Shown here in pieces: positions 26,972 through 35,626 of a stretch of DNA of 64,000 nucleotides. The DNA is from Candidatus Methanomethylophilaceae archaeon. Lineage in GTDB: Archaea; Thermoplasmatota; Thermoplasmata; Methanomassiliicoccales; Methanomethylophilaceae. The stretch covers positions 79,645 through 143,644 of the forward strand of contig CALUHR010000009.1 in assembly GCA_944320495.1 (NCBI GenBank), given 5' to 3'. The notes under the pieces were generated by a model that searched no databases, was not told the DNA's origin, and worked only from the letters and a program-made list of their open reading frames with translations. The position numbers and the translations under genes are program-made. Within the stretch, counting starts at the first letter, position 1; every line of letters starts with the position of its first letter.

Positions 26972-28918
26972 ATGAAAGACAGCAAGGACAGGGTCAGGAA
27001 GATGCTCCAGAAGCAGAATGCCAGAATCAAGGAGGAGACGGAGGACACCATCAAGTTCATCCCCGATCTCAACGAGGGGTTCTGTCCTCCCGTCATGGTC
27101 CGCATCTGGGACGACCATGTGATGTTCATCACCGAGCTCAAACCAGATGTTCCAGAGAAGGCGAGGCAGAAGGTCTCCGGACTGGTGCATGACTTCAACA
27201 AGCGTAACTCAGAGGGGGTGCTGGACTACGACATGGAGGATGGCCAGGTATGGGTCAGGACCTGGGAGCGTGTGGGAAACGGCCGCAGATTCGGGCCGAA
27301 GGACCTCGAGTACCATATCCGCCTGGCCAGGGAAATCTCGTCCTCGGTGACGCCGAAGATATTCGTGGCATGCTCGGGCATCGATGCCGACCCGGATGAG
27401 AACGGGGGATGCACCCCTGGAGGGGACGATCCGTCCGTCATGTACGGACGAATCCAGGGGGATGCCTCCGAGAGTTTCATGAAAGGCAATCCTGGAGGCG
27501 GGATCCCCCTCCGTTTCTGCAACGGGAGGCCAGTTTTCGACGGTTCCCCGTACCATGGGCTGATCATAGGGTCGACAGGAGCCGGGAAGACGCACTGTCT
27601 CATCATCCCGGCATGCCTCTCCATGGCCTGGAACGGGGAGTCGTTCATGGTCGAGGACCCGAAGGGCGAGATCGAGGGGATTCTCGGGGGCGAGCTCAGA
27701 AGGCTCGGTTACGAGATCCACACCCTGGATGCCCGTGACCCGTACTCAAGCGACAGGGTAGGTTTCCTTTCCGAGATCTACGACAAGTACCGGTCGGAGG
27801 ACCGCTTGGAGAGGGACATGGTGCCCAGGTTACTGGAGGACATGGCGCTGGTCCTCATGGACAACGGGAACCCGGACGACAAATACTGGGTGGACATGGC
27901 GGCCCATCTCTTCGTGGGATGCGCACAGCTCCTCCTCAGGAGATGCTCTCGCGAGGAGTTCACCCTTGGCAACATCTATTCTCTGAAGACCGTGTTCGAA
28001 AACAACGAGCGTCTCACGAAGATGCTCCTGGAGTCCTTGCCCTCCGACGCCCCGGAGCGGAGGAACATCTCGGGCACAGTCATCAATGCCGACAACACAA
28101 GGAGGTGCATCCTATCATTCTTCGACAGGGGGCTGCTGCCTTACATATCGAACCCGGGTGTGTGCTCCATGTTCTCCAACGGGGATTTCTCGGCCTCCGA
28201 TGCCGGATTCAGATCGATGGCGGTGTTCCTCAGGATCCCGGATGAGAGCAGGACGTTCGACGGGATCGTATCGCTGTATGTGAGCATGGTCTACACGGAG
28301 ATGATCAGGAGGGCGCATGCGGAAGGCGGAGGAAAGCTGCCCGTCAGGATGAACTTCATCCTCGACGAGCTGGCCAATCTGCCGATGATCCCCGATCTGG
28401 ACAAGAGGATCTGCATCTCGAGGAGCCGCAACATACGCTTCATGCTGGTCCTCCAGAGCAAGAGGCAGCTGGAGGCCAGGTACGGTCCCGCGGCCATGGA
28501 CATCGTGGTGAACAATTGCGGGAACATAGTCTGCATGGCGAACAGGGACCTCTCACTCCTGAAGGAGATCTGCGAGATGGCGGGGGTCGACGGTGTGACC
28601 CCGAGGTCCATCTCCCGCATGCCTCCCGGAAGGGCTCTGATCATCCATGGAGGGGATGAGCCGTACGTGACGGATCTCCCGACATGGGAGGCCTACGGCA
28701 TCGTCCCCGGTGAAGGGGTTGCCAGGCCCAGGAGGGATCCGGACCCGGAGGGATGCTTCGATGCAGAGGACTACATCTTCGGTCTCGTCGGAGTCTTCGA
28801 GGAGATGGAGGAGGAAGAGGATGATGACGAGCCGGAGGTGTCGTTCGCTTGGATGAGGGACAACCTGCGGAATATCATTCACGATGCCCTTGTCAACGAT
28901 GACGAGGAGGATGACTGA
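26972..28918 (+). CDS. Soluble VirD4/TraG-type ATPase with N-terminal YbjN-like domain
   Basis: Residues ~190-610 are a type IV coupling-protein-like (TraG/VirD4) ATPase. Walker A is IIGSTGAGKTH (200-208), followed by MVEDPKGEI. Walker B is FILDELANL (~462-470). Then come SRSRNIRF and LQSKRQLEARYG, the family's sensor region. In place of the usual N-terminal membrane helices, residues ~25-135 resemble the YbjN/secretion-chaperone-like fold (PPVMVRIWDDHVMFITEL, then YDMEDGQVWVRT). The C-terminus is very acidic (EEEEDDDEPE). T4 coupling ATPases feed DNA or protein substrates to a secretion channel. This one looks cytosolic, and no VirB4 or channel gene is nearby. The ATG follows a GAGG-type site. 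Confidence 0.8.
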   Translation: MKDSKDRVRKMLQKQNARIKEETEDTIKFIPDLNEGFCPPVMVRIWDDHVMFITELKPDVPEKARQKVSGLVHDFNKRNSEGVLDYDMEDGQVWVRTWERVGNGRRFGPKDLEYHIRLAREISSSVTPKIFVACSGIDADPDENGGCTPGGDDPSVMYGRIQGDASESFMKGNPGGGIPLRFCNGRPVFDGSPYHGLIIGSTGAGKTHCLIIPACLSMAWNGESFMVEDPKGEIEGILGGELRRLGYEIHTLDARDPYSSDRVGFLSEIYDKYRSEDRLERDMVPRLLEDMALVLMDNGNPDDKYWVDMAAHLFVGCAQLLLRRCSREEFTLGNIYSLKTVFENNERLTKMLLESLPSDAPERRNISGTVINADNTRRCILSFFDRGLLPYISNPGVCSMFSNGDFSASDAGFRSMAVFLRIPDESRTFDGIVSLYVSMVYTEMIRRAHAEGGGKLPVRMNFILDELANLPMIPDLDKRICISRSRNIRFMLVLQSKRQLEARYGPAAMDIVVNNCGNIVCMANRDLSLLKEICEMAGVDGVTPRSISRMPPGRALIIHGGDEPYVTDLPTWEAYGIVPGEGVARPRRDPDPEGCFDAEDYIFGLVGVFEEMEEEEDDDEPEVSFAWMRDNLRNIIHDALVNDDEEDD

Positions 28919-29018
28919 ATCGGAAACGGCGCCGTGTTTCCTAAAACGGCGCCCGATCCCCGTCTATGGGGTATCACGGCGAAAATGAGCCGCAACGAAA
29001 AGAAAGGAGATCCCCAAG

Positions 29019-29621
29019 ATGGCTAGCAGAAGCAAGCGCAACGGAAACAGGAGACAGAACCGCAGAAAGAGCGGACGCGGGGGAGGATGCTCCCCCGACA
29101 TGTACCAGAGAGGGCTCGACGAGATCAAGGCGATGATGGTGAGCAGCTTCACAGACATCCGCGAGACGATCGGCTCCGCTGGAAACAGCTCCGGAGGAGT
29201 GGTGACCGTCGAGGAGGAAATCATCCGCCGCCTCATCGGAATCGAGAGGAAGATGGACTGCCACAGGGATGACGCAGCCGCAGGGGCAGTGCGCGGAGAG
29301 GTCCTGAAGGTCGCAGAGATGGTCGAGAGGGCGTACCCTCTCCTCGATGCGATCGGAGGCGACCCCGAGACCGACAGGAAGATCGCCATGAACACTGCCC
29401 TGATGCTCCGCAACTCCGTAAGGAGGATGGGGGTCGAATCCAGGGGATGCTCTGCCGGCGACGCATTCGACCCCTCCATGATGGAGGCGGTATCCGTCAT
29501 CGACACCGACGACGAGGCCCTCGAGGGCAGGGTCGCGGACGTCGTCACCAGTGCCGCCTACTGGCTGGACGGGGAGCTCATCATGCCTCAGGCCGTGTCC
29601 GTCTACAGGAGGTGCCAGTGA
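29019..29621 (+). CDS. GrpE-like nucleotide-exchange factor (divergent)
   Basis: The C-terminal ~65 residues fit the GrpE beta-domain: MGVESRGCSAGDAFDPSMMEAV ('GV..i...G..FDP..HEAV' in GrpE), then a VADVVTSAAYWLDGELIMPQ strand set ('V..V...GY.l..r.LRPA'). Ahead is a long helical stretch (~60-140), as in GrpE's coiled coil. The N-terminal ~30 residues are strongly basic (SKRNGNRRQNRRKSGRG), unusual for GrpE and perhaps nucleic-acid binding. It has its own GGAGAT ribosome site 7 nt before the ATG. Its stop shares one base with the start of the Hsp70-like gene, which supports a chaperone/exchange-factor pair. Confidence 0.65.
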   Translation: MASRSKRNGNRRQNRRKSGRGGGCSPDMYQRGLDEIKAMMVSSFTDIRETIGSAGNSSGGVVTVEEEIIRRLIGIERKMDCHRDDAAAGAVRGEVLKVAEMVERAYPLLDAIGGDPETDRKIAMNTALMLRNSVRRMGVESRGCSAGDAFDPSMMEAVSVIDTDDEALEGRVADVVTSAAYWLDGELIMPQAVSVYRRCQ

Positions 29622-31156
29622 TGTCCGAGGAGAAGCAGTCAGTCGTAATGTTCGTGGGCGTGGACGTCGGCACCACCCAGACAGTGGTCAGGGTCATCGG
29701 TGCATACGACACCGAACCCCAGCAGGTCAATCTCACCGGAAGGACCGCCCCCATGGCTTCCGCCATCTACATCGCTCCCGACGGTACCATGCTCTACGGG
29801 GACCAGGCGAAGCGCAACGCGGTGACCCAGCCCGAGAGGGTCATCCAGCTCTTCAAGCAGTTCCTCAGGACGAACAAGAGCTGGGATATCGATGGCAAGA
29901 CATACACCCCTGCCGATGGGTACACGCTCATCATCCGCAAGGTCAGAGAGATCCTCGAGAGCATGTTCCCCGGTACGGATTTCCAGTTCGTCCCGACCGT
30001 ACCTGCCAACTACGGCACTCCCGAGAGGGTCAAGGTCACCGATGCCTGCACCGCCGCCGGCGTCAACGTGATCGCCCTGGTCAACGAGCCCACCGCCGCC
30101 GCGCTGTGGTACTTCAGGAACGACTCCAGGCTCATCGGCTCCACCATCGCAGTGGTGGATCTCGGCGGGGGGACCCTCGACATCACACTGATGAGGGCCG
30201 TCAACAACGACGGCCAGCTGGACTTCGAGGTCCTTGCTTCCAAGGGTGTCGAGAACCTCGGCGGCGAGAGGTGGACGGCCGACGGAGTCTACAGGCAGAT
30301 GCTCGAGAAGTACTGCGCAGAGGCCGGCGTGACACCCGAGGACGTCAAGGCCGACACCAGGTCCGACATGACCCTCAGGGCCCTGGCCGAGGAGTGCAAG
30401 ATCGAGCTCTCCCAGGGTTCTACGTCCACCGTCATCGTGCTCTCCATCAGGCCGGACGTCGCCGTGACCTTCGAGATGACCCAGCAGGAGTTCGACGAGA
30501 ACACCAGGGATCTGCTCGCCAACGTCCTGGAGACCCTCGGAAGGGCCATCGATTCCTCAAGGGAGCGCGACCCCAGCTTCGGACTGCCCGACAGCGTGAT
30601 CCTCGCAGGCGGTGCCTGCATGATGCCGCAGATCAGGAACGGCATCATCGAGGCATACCCGGAGCTGGAGGGGAGGGTGAGCGTCAAGGACCCCTTCGTG
30701 GCCATAGCGAGCGGGGCGGCCCTCTACGGGGCCCTGGGGCTCACCGTGAAGGACAGACTGACCAAGTCCTACGGATGCATCGCGCTTGACAACAGGACCG
30801 AGAAGGAGAAGGTCTACAACCACCTGAGGGCAGGGGACGAGATCCCCTCCAGCGTCGAGCGCAGGTACTACACCGTCGCCGACGGGCAGCTCGCCATCCT
30901 GGACCGCATCATCGAGAACGAGTGCGAGGGAGCGGTGCTCAGCCCCAACGCCAAGGGGGCCAGGTGCATCGGCAAGATGAGGCTCGAGCTGCCTCCGGGA
31001 CTCCCGAAGGGAACGCCCATCGACACCGTGTTCGACACCGACGATGGTGCCGTGCTCAGAGTGAGGAGCACCTGTGCGGGCAAGGAGGTCTCCACGACGC
31101 TGGAGATCTCGACGAAGCCGGTCAGCGAGAAGGCCGTCGACCCGTTCAGCATCTGA
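29621..31156 (+). CDS. Hsp70 (DnaK)-like chaperone lacking the C-terminal lid
   Basis: The 511-aa protein has a full actin-like ATPase domain: VGVDVGTTQTVVRV (phosphate 1), VPANYGTPERVKVTDA, NEPTAAALWY, VVDLGGGTLDITLM (phosphate 2) and LAGGACMMPQIRN (adenosine loop). The interdomain linker is not the usual DVLLLDVTPLSLG but LTVKDRLTKSYGCIA. Only ~130 residues follow, resembling the beta-sandwich substrate domain, and the helical lid is absent. So it may bind partners constitutively or differently from DnaK. No DnaJ is seen next to it. It starts at 29621, overlapping the GrpE-like stop. The open frame upstream is not protein-like. Confidence 0.82.
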   Translation: MSEEKQSVVMFVGVDVGTTQTVVRVIGAYDTEPQQVNLTGRTAPMASAIYIAPDGTMLYGDQAKRNAVTQPERVIQLFKQFLRTNKSWDIDGKTYTPADGYTLIIRKVREILESMFPGTDFQFVPTVPANYGTPERVKVTDACTAAGVNVIALVNEPTAAALWYFRNDSRLIGSTIAVVDLGGGTLDITLMRAVNNDGQLDFEVLASKGVENLGGERWTADGVYRQMLEKYCAEAGVTPEDVKADTRSDMTLRALAEECKIELSQGSTSTVIVLSIRPDVAVTFEMTQQEFDENTRDLLANVLETLGRAIDSSRERDPSFGLPDSVILAGGACMMPQIRNGIIEAYPELEGRVSVKDPFVAIASGAALYGALGLTVKDRLTKSYGCIALDNRTEKEKVYNHLRAGDEIPSSVERRYYTVADGQLAILDRIIENECEGAVLSPNAKGARCIGKMRLELPPGLPKGTPIDTVFDTDDGAVLRVRSTCAGKEVSTTLEISTKPVSEKAVDPFSI

Positions 31157-31166
31157 GCAAAAACCG

Positions 31167-31193
31167 ACGGCCCCCATGACCTCCGGGGGCCGT
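31167..31193 (+). terminator. Hairpin after the Hsp70-like gene
   Basis: ACGGCCCCC / GGGGGCCGT form a perfect 9-bp stem with a 9-nt loop, starting 10 nt after the stop codon and preceded by an A-run. It ends the grpE-like/hsp70-like unit before the transglutaminase-like gene. Confidence 0.55.
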
Positions 31194-31207
31194 CATTCCC
31201 CGATACC

Positions 31208-32230
31208 ATGTTCTCCGTTCCCGAAGTGGTCGAACCATTCTACTGGGGGCGCCTCCGCTACACGTCCGAGAGGGAGGCGTACTCTCGCATAAGATCCGCC
31301 ATGATCGGAGGGTCCGCCTCCGTCGGGGTGGAGGACCTCCGTCTCACTACCGGGATGATGCTCGATGTGAGCGACGCCATCTATCTGGACGATCCCATGC
31401 TCTTCCACTGTCGCATAGACTCCTGGGATCTTATCGACGGGATGGCCACGGAGGTCTTCATCACCCAGCACTACACCGAGGCCGCGCGCGCATCGATGCG
31501 CAGGGCCATCGGGGATGCGCTCTCCGACGCCTACTACGGATGCCTGCGCGGGGCCCCCGACATCTTCACAGCAGAGAGGGCGGTCCTGAGATGGCTCAGG
31601 GGCAACGTCGTCTACGACATCAAGGAGGCCGATGACAGCATCCCTGAGCACGAGTATCGCTCCGTCGTAGGGGCGCTGGTGCACCGCAGGGGCGTGTGCT
31701 CATCGATCTCGATGGCCGCCTCGCTCATGCTGAACGCCTGCGGTTTCAGGACGATCTGCGTAGTCGGGACGTCCCAGGGGGAGGGACACATGTGGGATGC
31801 CATCAGAACGCCGTCCGGATGGCTGCATTCTGATTTCACCTTCGCCTTAGGCGCAGATGACGTCACATATCTGGACATGGACGACAGGTCCTGCGCCGTC
31901 GACCACGAGTTCGACATAGAGCTCCGGGATTACTGGGCGCGATCGGCGGGCTGGACGTCCGGTGATGGGCCGGGGGACCTCGGTCCCCCTCCTCGAACTG
32001 CGCGTCATGGAGGGTCCGGTAGTATCCGCCGAGCTCCAGCAGCTCCTCGTGCGTGCCGGATTCGACGATCTCCCCTCCCACCATCACCAGTATCCTGTCG
32101 GCGTTGCGGACGGTCGACAGTCTGTGAGCGATCACGAACGACGTCCTTCCGCCGGTCATCAGGTCCATCGCCTGCTGGATGCGCTTCTCGGTGCGGGTGT
32201 CCACGGAGCTCGTCGCCTCGTCCAGTATGA
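31208..32230 (+). CDS. Transglutaminase-like domain protein
   Basis: Residues ~110-245 have a papain-like transglutaminase core with its catalytic triad in order: Cys in HRRGVCSSISMAASLML (~163), His in GEGHMWDAIRT (~195) and Asp in GWLHSDFTFAL (~208). Such proteins are peptidases or crosslinkers, often linked to chaperone or surface systems. Family similarity ends near residue 250 (31960). From there the frame runs on to 32230 only as the antisense of the ABC transporter gene, giving an Arg/Pro/Ser-rich tail. Either the real stop was lost by an indel or the genes truly overlap. There is no signal peptide. Confidence 0.7.
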   Translation: MFSVPEVVEPFYWGRLRYTSEREAYSRIRSAMIGGSASVGVEDLRLTTGMMLDVSDAIYLDDPMLFHCRIDSWDLIDGMATEVFITQHYTEAARASMRRAIGDALSDAYYGCLRGAPDIFTAERAVLRWLRGNVVYDIKEADDSIPEHEYRSVVGALVHRRGVCSSISMAASLMLNACGFRTICVVGTSQGEGHMWDAIRTPSGWLHSDFTFALGADDVTYLDMDDRSCAVDHEFDIELRDYWARSAGWTSGDGPGDLGPPPRTARHGGSGSIRRAPAAPRACRIRRSPLPPSPVSCRRCGRSTVCERSRTTSFRRSSGPSPAGCASRCGCPRSSSPRPV

Positions 32231-33806
32231 CCATGGGGGCGTCCTTGACTATGGCACGGGCGATGGCGATCTGCTGCCTCTGCCCCACGGACAGGCCTCC
32301 CCCGGACCCTATCACGGTCTGATACCCGTCGGGGAGCGAGCGGATGTACTCATCGATCCCGACGGTCCTGCAAGCCTCCTCCACCCTCTCGGGCGTGGCC
32401 CCGGGGCTGGTGAACGCCACGTTGTCGTAGACTGTCCCGTCGAACACCCACGAGTCCTGGAGGACCATGGAGAACTGCTCCCTCACCTGGTCCCTCGACA
32501 GCGATGACGTGGGCACACCGTCTATGAGGATCTGCCCGGACCACGGGTCGTGGAACCTCATCAGCAGGTTGACCAGGGTGGTCTTCCCCGCTCCCGTGGG
32601 ACCGACGATGGCGATGGTCGATCCCGGCTCCACGGTCAGGTCCAGTCCGTGGATGACCTCCACGTCCGGACGGTATCCGAAATGGACATCCCTGAATTCG
32701 ACCCTGCCCTCGGCCCTGGAGAATCCCGGGAGCCTCGGGTCGTCCTCCATCTCCGGGAGGGCGAGGAACTCGAACACGCGTTCCGATGCGGACGCCACGG
32801 ACTGCATCCTGGCGATGACGTCCGCCAGCTCCGCGATCGGCTGGTTGAACTTCTTTATGTAGACGATGAAGGCCGCTATCACACCGTAGGTGGCCGACCC
32901 CTCGATGATGAGGACGGATCCTGCGACGCATACCATAACGTAGCCCAGGTTGCTGATGAAGTGCATCAGCTGGGGCATCATGGAGGTGATGACCCTCGCC
33001 CTGAACGACGAGCGGAACAGCTCCTCGTTGACCCCGTCGAACTCCGCGCGGCTGTTGTCCCAGTTGTCGTACGTCCTGACTATGTCATGGCCGTAGTAGA
33101 CCTCCTCCACTATGGCGTTGATCCTCCCGAGGTCCCTCTGCTGGGCCACGAAGAACCTCTGGGTGCGGTGCGTGACCACCCAGAGCGCAGCCATGCCGAA
33201 CAGCGTGGGGATCACCGCCACCAGCGCGAGTTGCCAGCTGGTGAGGAGCATCATCACGATGGCACCGATCATGGTGAAGACGGCGTTGATCGTGTTGGAG
33301 AAGCTCTCGGCCGAGCCGCTGCGGACCGTGTCCGTGTCATTGGTCATGCGGCTCATCAGGTCGCCGACCTGGTGCGACTCCAGATAGGAGAACGGCAGGC
33401 GGTAGAACTTGGACGACAGGTCCTTGCGCATCCGGTCTCCGACCCTCTCGGAGGCGGTGCCGATGATCCTCGACGCCGACGAGTCGAACAGGAAGCTCAG
33501 GCCGTAGATGGCCACCAGGATGATGCCCAGCGTCCCGACCCATCCCGTGTCCACGCGGCCGTGGTCCGGGTCCAGAATGGATGCGGAGATCTCGTCGGTC
33601 ATCATCTCCAGGAACTGTGGGCCAACCAGCGCCAGGAGCGTCCCGGCCAGCGTGCACGCCATGCCTAGCAGGACCGCGCGACGCTCCCTGCCCATGTACG
33701 CGAACAGGTTCGCCATCGCCTGTCCCAGGTCCTTGGGCTTGTCGGAACCGCGGGTCCATCTCGGGCCCTTGGGCTGCGTCCTTGCTCCGGGCTCGGTGCT
33801 CGACAT
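31863..33806 (-). CDS. ABC transporter, fused permease/ATPase (second half of a heterodimer)
   Basis: An exporter-type half transporter. After an N-terminal GSDKPKDLGQAMANLFAYM extension come six membrane segments (~45-330), then the nucleotide-binding domain: Walker A GPTGAGKTT, Q-loop VLQDSWVF, signature LSVGQRQQIAIAR, Walker B MVILDEATSSVD and the switch His in IAHRLSTVR. The signature 'LSVGQ' and Glu after Walker B look catalytically competent. The start at 33806 (MSSTEPG) fits partners in this family. The frame loses family similarity after HDAQFEEG (~31985) and runs antisense into the transglutaminase gene to 31863. Substrate unknown; this type often exports peptides or drugs. Confidence 0.88.
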   Translation of the reverse strand: MSSTEPGARTQPKGPRWTRGSDKPKDLGQAMANLFAYMGRERRAVLLGMACTLAGTLLALVGPQFLEMMTDEISASILDPDHGRVDTGWVGTLGIILVAIYGLSFLFDSSASRIIGTASERVGDRMRKDLSSKFYRLPFSYLESHQVGDLMSRMTNDTDTVRSGSAESFSNTINAVFTMIGAIVMMLLTSWQLALVAVIPTLFGMAALWVVTHRTQRFFVAQQRDLGRINAIVEEVYYGHDIVRTYDNWDNSRAEFDGVNEELFRSSFRARVITSMMPQLMHFISNLGYVMVCVAGSVLIIEGSATYGVIAAFIVYIKKFNQPIAELADVIARMQSVASASERVFEFLALPEMEDDPRLPGFSRAEGRVEFRDVHFGYRPDVEVIHGLDLTVEPGSTIAIVGPTGAGKTTLVNLLMRFHDPWSGQILIDGVPTSSLSRDQVREQFSMVLQDSWVFDGTVYDNVAFTSPGATPERVEEACRTVGIDEYIRSLPDGYQTVIGSGGGLSVGQRQQIAIARAIVKDAPMVILDEATSSVDTRTEKRIQQAMDLMTGGRTSFVIAHRLSTVRNADRILVMVGGEIVESGTHEELLELGGYYRTLHDAQFEEGDRGPPAHHRTSSPPIAPSNPGALCRTRGRRRRTCRPCPDM

Positions 33807-35550
33807 CGAAGTCCTCCAGCTGGGAGTGTGCGATCTCGCGGTACAGCTCGCATGAGGCCATGAGCTCCGCGTGCCTTCCCCTGCCGACGACCCGCCCATG
33901 CTCCAGCACGACGATCTCGTCGGCGTCCAGTATCGTCCCGACCCTCTGGGCCACAATTATCTTGGTGGCGTCTGCGATCTCGCGGGACAGGGTCTCGCGG
34001 AGGTCCCTGTCGGTCTTCGAGTCGAGCGCCGAGAACGTGTCGTCGAACAGGTAGATCGGCGGGTCCTTGCAGACCGCCCTCGCGATGGAGAGCCTCTGCT
34101 TCTGCCCTCCCGACAGGTTCCAGCCGTGCTGGCTGACGTCAGAGCGTATGCCCTCGGGGAGACGGTCGGCCAGGTCACCGAGCTTGGCTATGCGCAGGGC
34201 GCGCTCCGCCTGCTCCTCGGTGCGCTCCGCGCCGCCGTAGCGTACGTTGTCCAGCAGGGAGCCTGAGAATACGACCGCGGTCTGGGGCACGTAGCCGATC
34301 ATGGAGCTCAGCTCGTCCACGCGGTAGTCCCGCACATCGCGTCCTCCTACGAACACGTGTCCGGAGGTGGCGTCGTAGAGCCTCGCCATCAACGAGACGA
34401 CGGTGGACTTCCCGCTGGCCGTCGGACCGATGATGGCCAGCGTTCCACCTCTGCGTACAGTGAACGATACGTCGTGGAGGACCTCGGCGTCGGTCCCCGG
34501 ATAGGTGAAGCTGACGTGCTCGAACCTCACCTCGCCAGGCTCGGTGGCGTCGGACGCCCCGAGGGCTCCGTCCCTCACGGCTGATTCGTGGGAGATGACG
34601 TCCTCGATCCTCCTGGAGGACACCATGACGTTGGGCAGCTGCCGGAGGATCCCGGTGGTCATCATCACTGCGGAGAGCACCTGGGTGGCGTAGGACGTGA
34701 ACACTATCATGTCCGAGAACAGCACCATCTGCTCCTCGGTGCTCCCGTAGGCCTGGTCGATGACGGCCGCCCCGACCCAGTAGATCGCCATGGTCAGGAA
34801 GTTCATCATCGCAGCCGAGAGGGGGTGCATATAGGACATCACCCTGGTGACCGCGACGGCGTTGTCCCTCAGGTGGTCGGAAGATTCCTCGAAGTCGCGG
34901 GTCTGATGCGCCTCGCCGTTGTAGGCGCGGATGGTGCGCATGCCCTCCAGCTCCTCGCGGGTCTCGGCGTTGACCTCGTCCACGAACCATTGCATCCTGC
35001 GGATGTAGGGTATCCCGCGGCTCAGGATGACCGCCATGCACACAAGGAGCACGACCATGGCGACGATGGTCACGGATGTCCACTGGAACGAGCTGCCCGC
35101 TATCTTCCATATGGCCCAGACAGCGATTATCGGCGCCTTGACGACCGATTGGATGGCGCGACCGACGAACTGCTGGAGATGGTAGACGTCGTTGGTCGAA
35201 CGGGTCACGAGGGATGCTACTGAGAACGAGTCCAGGTCTTCGCGGGACCACGATTCTATCCTTGAGAACTGCATCTTGCGGAGCGTCCTGCAGAGTGCGG
35301 ACGCGACGCGCGATGCGAGGGCGGCGGTGGCGACGGCCAGCACGAAGCTTATTAGCGCGCATGCGACCATGTCCACGCCGCATCCGGCGATCACGTCGGT
35401 GGCATCCCCTGCCTGGAGATGGTACGTGATCTCCGACATGTATTCGGGGATGCGGAGGTCCAGATACACCTGCCCCGTTATGAGGAGGATGCAGCAGGCC
35501 ACCATTCCCCAGTCTCTCTTACGCAGATACCTCAAAATCGCTCTGATCAC
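33337..35550 (-). CDS. ABC transporter, fused permease/ATPase (first half of a heterodimer)
   Basis: The partner of the gene at 31863-33806. Six membrane segments lie in ~15-310, then Walker A GPTASGKST, Q-loop YVPQTAVVF, signature LSGGQKQRLSIAR, Walker B IYLFDDTFSALD and, at the switch position, VAQRVGTI. Asp replaces the catalytic Glu and Gln replaces the switch His, so this is the degenerate site of an asymmetric exporter. Family similarity ends near AHSQLEDFDV (~33790). The frame continues out of phase through the next gene to 33337, giving ~155 doubtful residues. The GTG at 35550 sits inside AAGGTGATC, a strong ribosome site, so a TTG at 35535 is a plausible true start. Confidence 0.88.
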   Translation of the reverse strand: MIRAILRYLRKRDWGMVACCILLITGQVYLDLRIPEYMSEITYHLQAGDATDVIAGCGVDMVACALISFVLAVATAALASRVASALCRTLRKMQFSRIESWSREDLDSFSVASLVTRSTNDVYHLQQFVGRAIQSVVKAPIIAVWAIWKIAGSSFQWTSVTIVAMVVLLVCMAVILSRGIPYIRRMQWFVDEVNAETREELEGMRTIRAYNGEAHQTRDFEESSDHLRDNAVAVTRVMSYMHPLSAAMMNFLTMAIYWVGAAVIDQAYGSTEEQMVLFSDMIVFTSYATQVLSAVMMTTGILRQLPNVMVSSRRIEDVISHESAVRDGALGASDATEPGEVRFEHVSFTYPGTDAEVLHDVSFTVRRGGTLAIIGPTASGKSTVVSLMARLYDATSGHVFVGGRDVRDYRVDELSSMIGYVPQTAVVFSGSLLDNVRYGGAERTEEQAERALRIAKLGDLADRLPEGIRSDVSQHGWNLSGGQKQRLSIARAVCKDPPIYLFDDTFSALDSKTDRDLRETLSREIADATKIIVAQRVGTILDADEIVVLEHGRVVGRGRHAELMASCELYREIAHSQLEDFDVEHRARSKDAAQGPEMDPRFRQAQGPGTGDGEPVRVHGQGASRGPARHGVHAGRDAPGAGWPTVPGDDDRRDLRIHSGPGPRPRGHGMGRDAGHHPGGHLRPELPVRLVGVEDHRHRLREGRRPDAQGPVVQVLPPAVLLSGVAPGRRPDEPHDQ

Positions 35551-35570
35551 CTTCCTTTTTTCTCGAAACG

Positions 35571-35587
35571 ATACCCCATAGGGGTAT
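35571..35587 (-). promoter_or_regulatory. Palindromic operator upstream of the ABC exporter operon
   Basis: ATACCCC-ATA-GGGGTAT is a perfect 7-bp inverted repeat just downstream of a TATA-like CTAAAATAG on the - strand (35589-35598). A regulator bound here would cover the transcription start of the exporter operon, so repression is the simplest reading. Confidence 0.55.
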
Positions 35588-35626
35588 GACTATTTTAGAT
35601 TGCGCTCGGACAGGCAGGCTGGTGGT

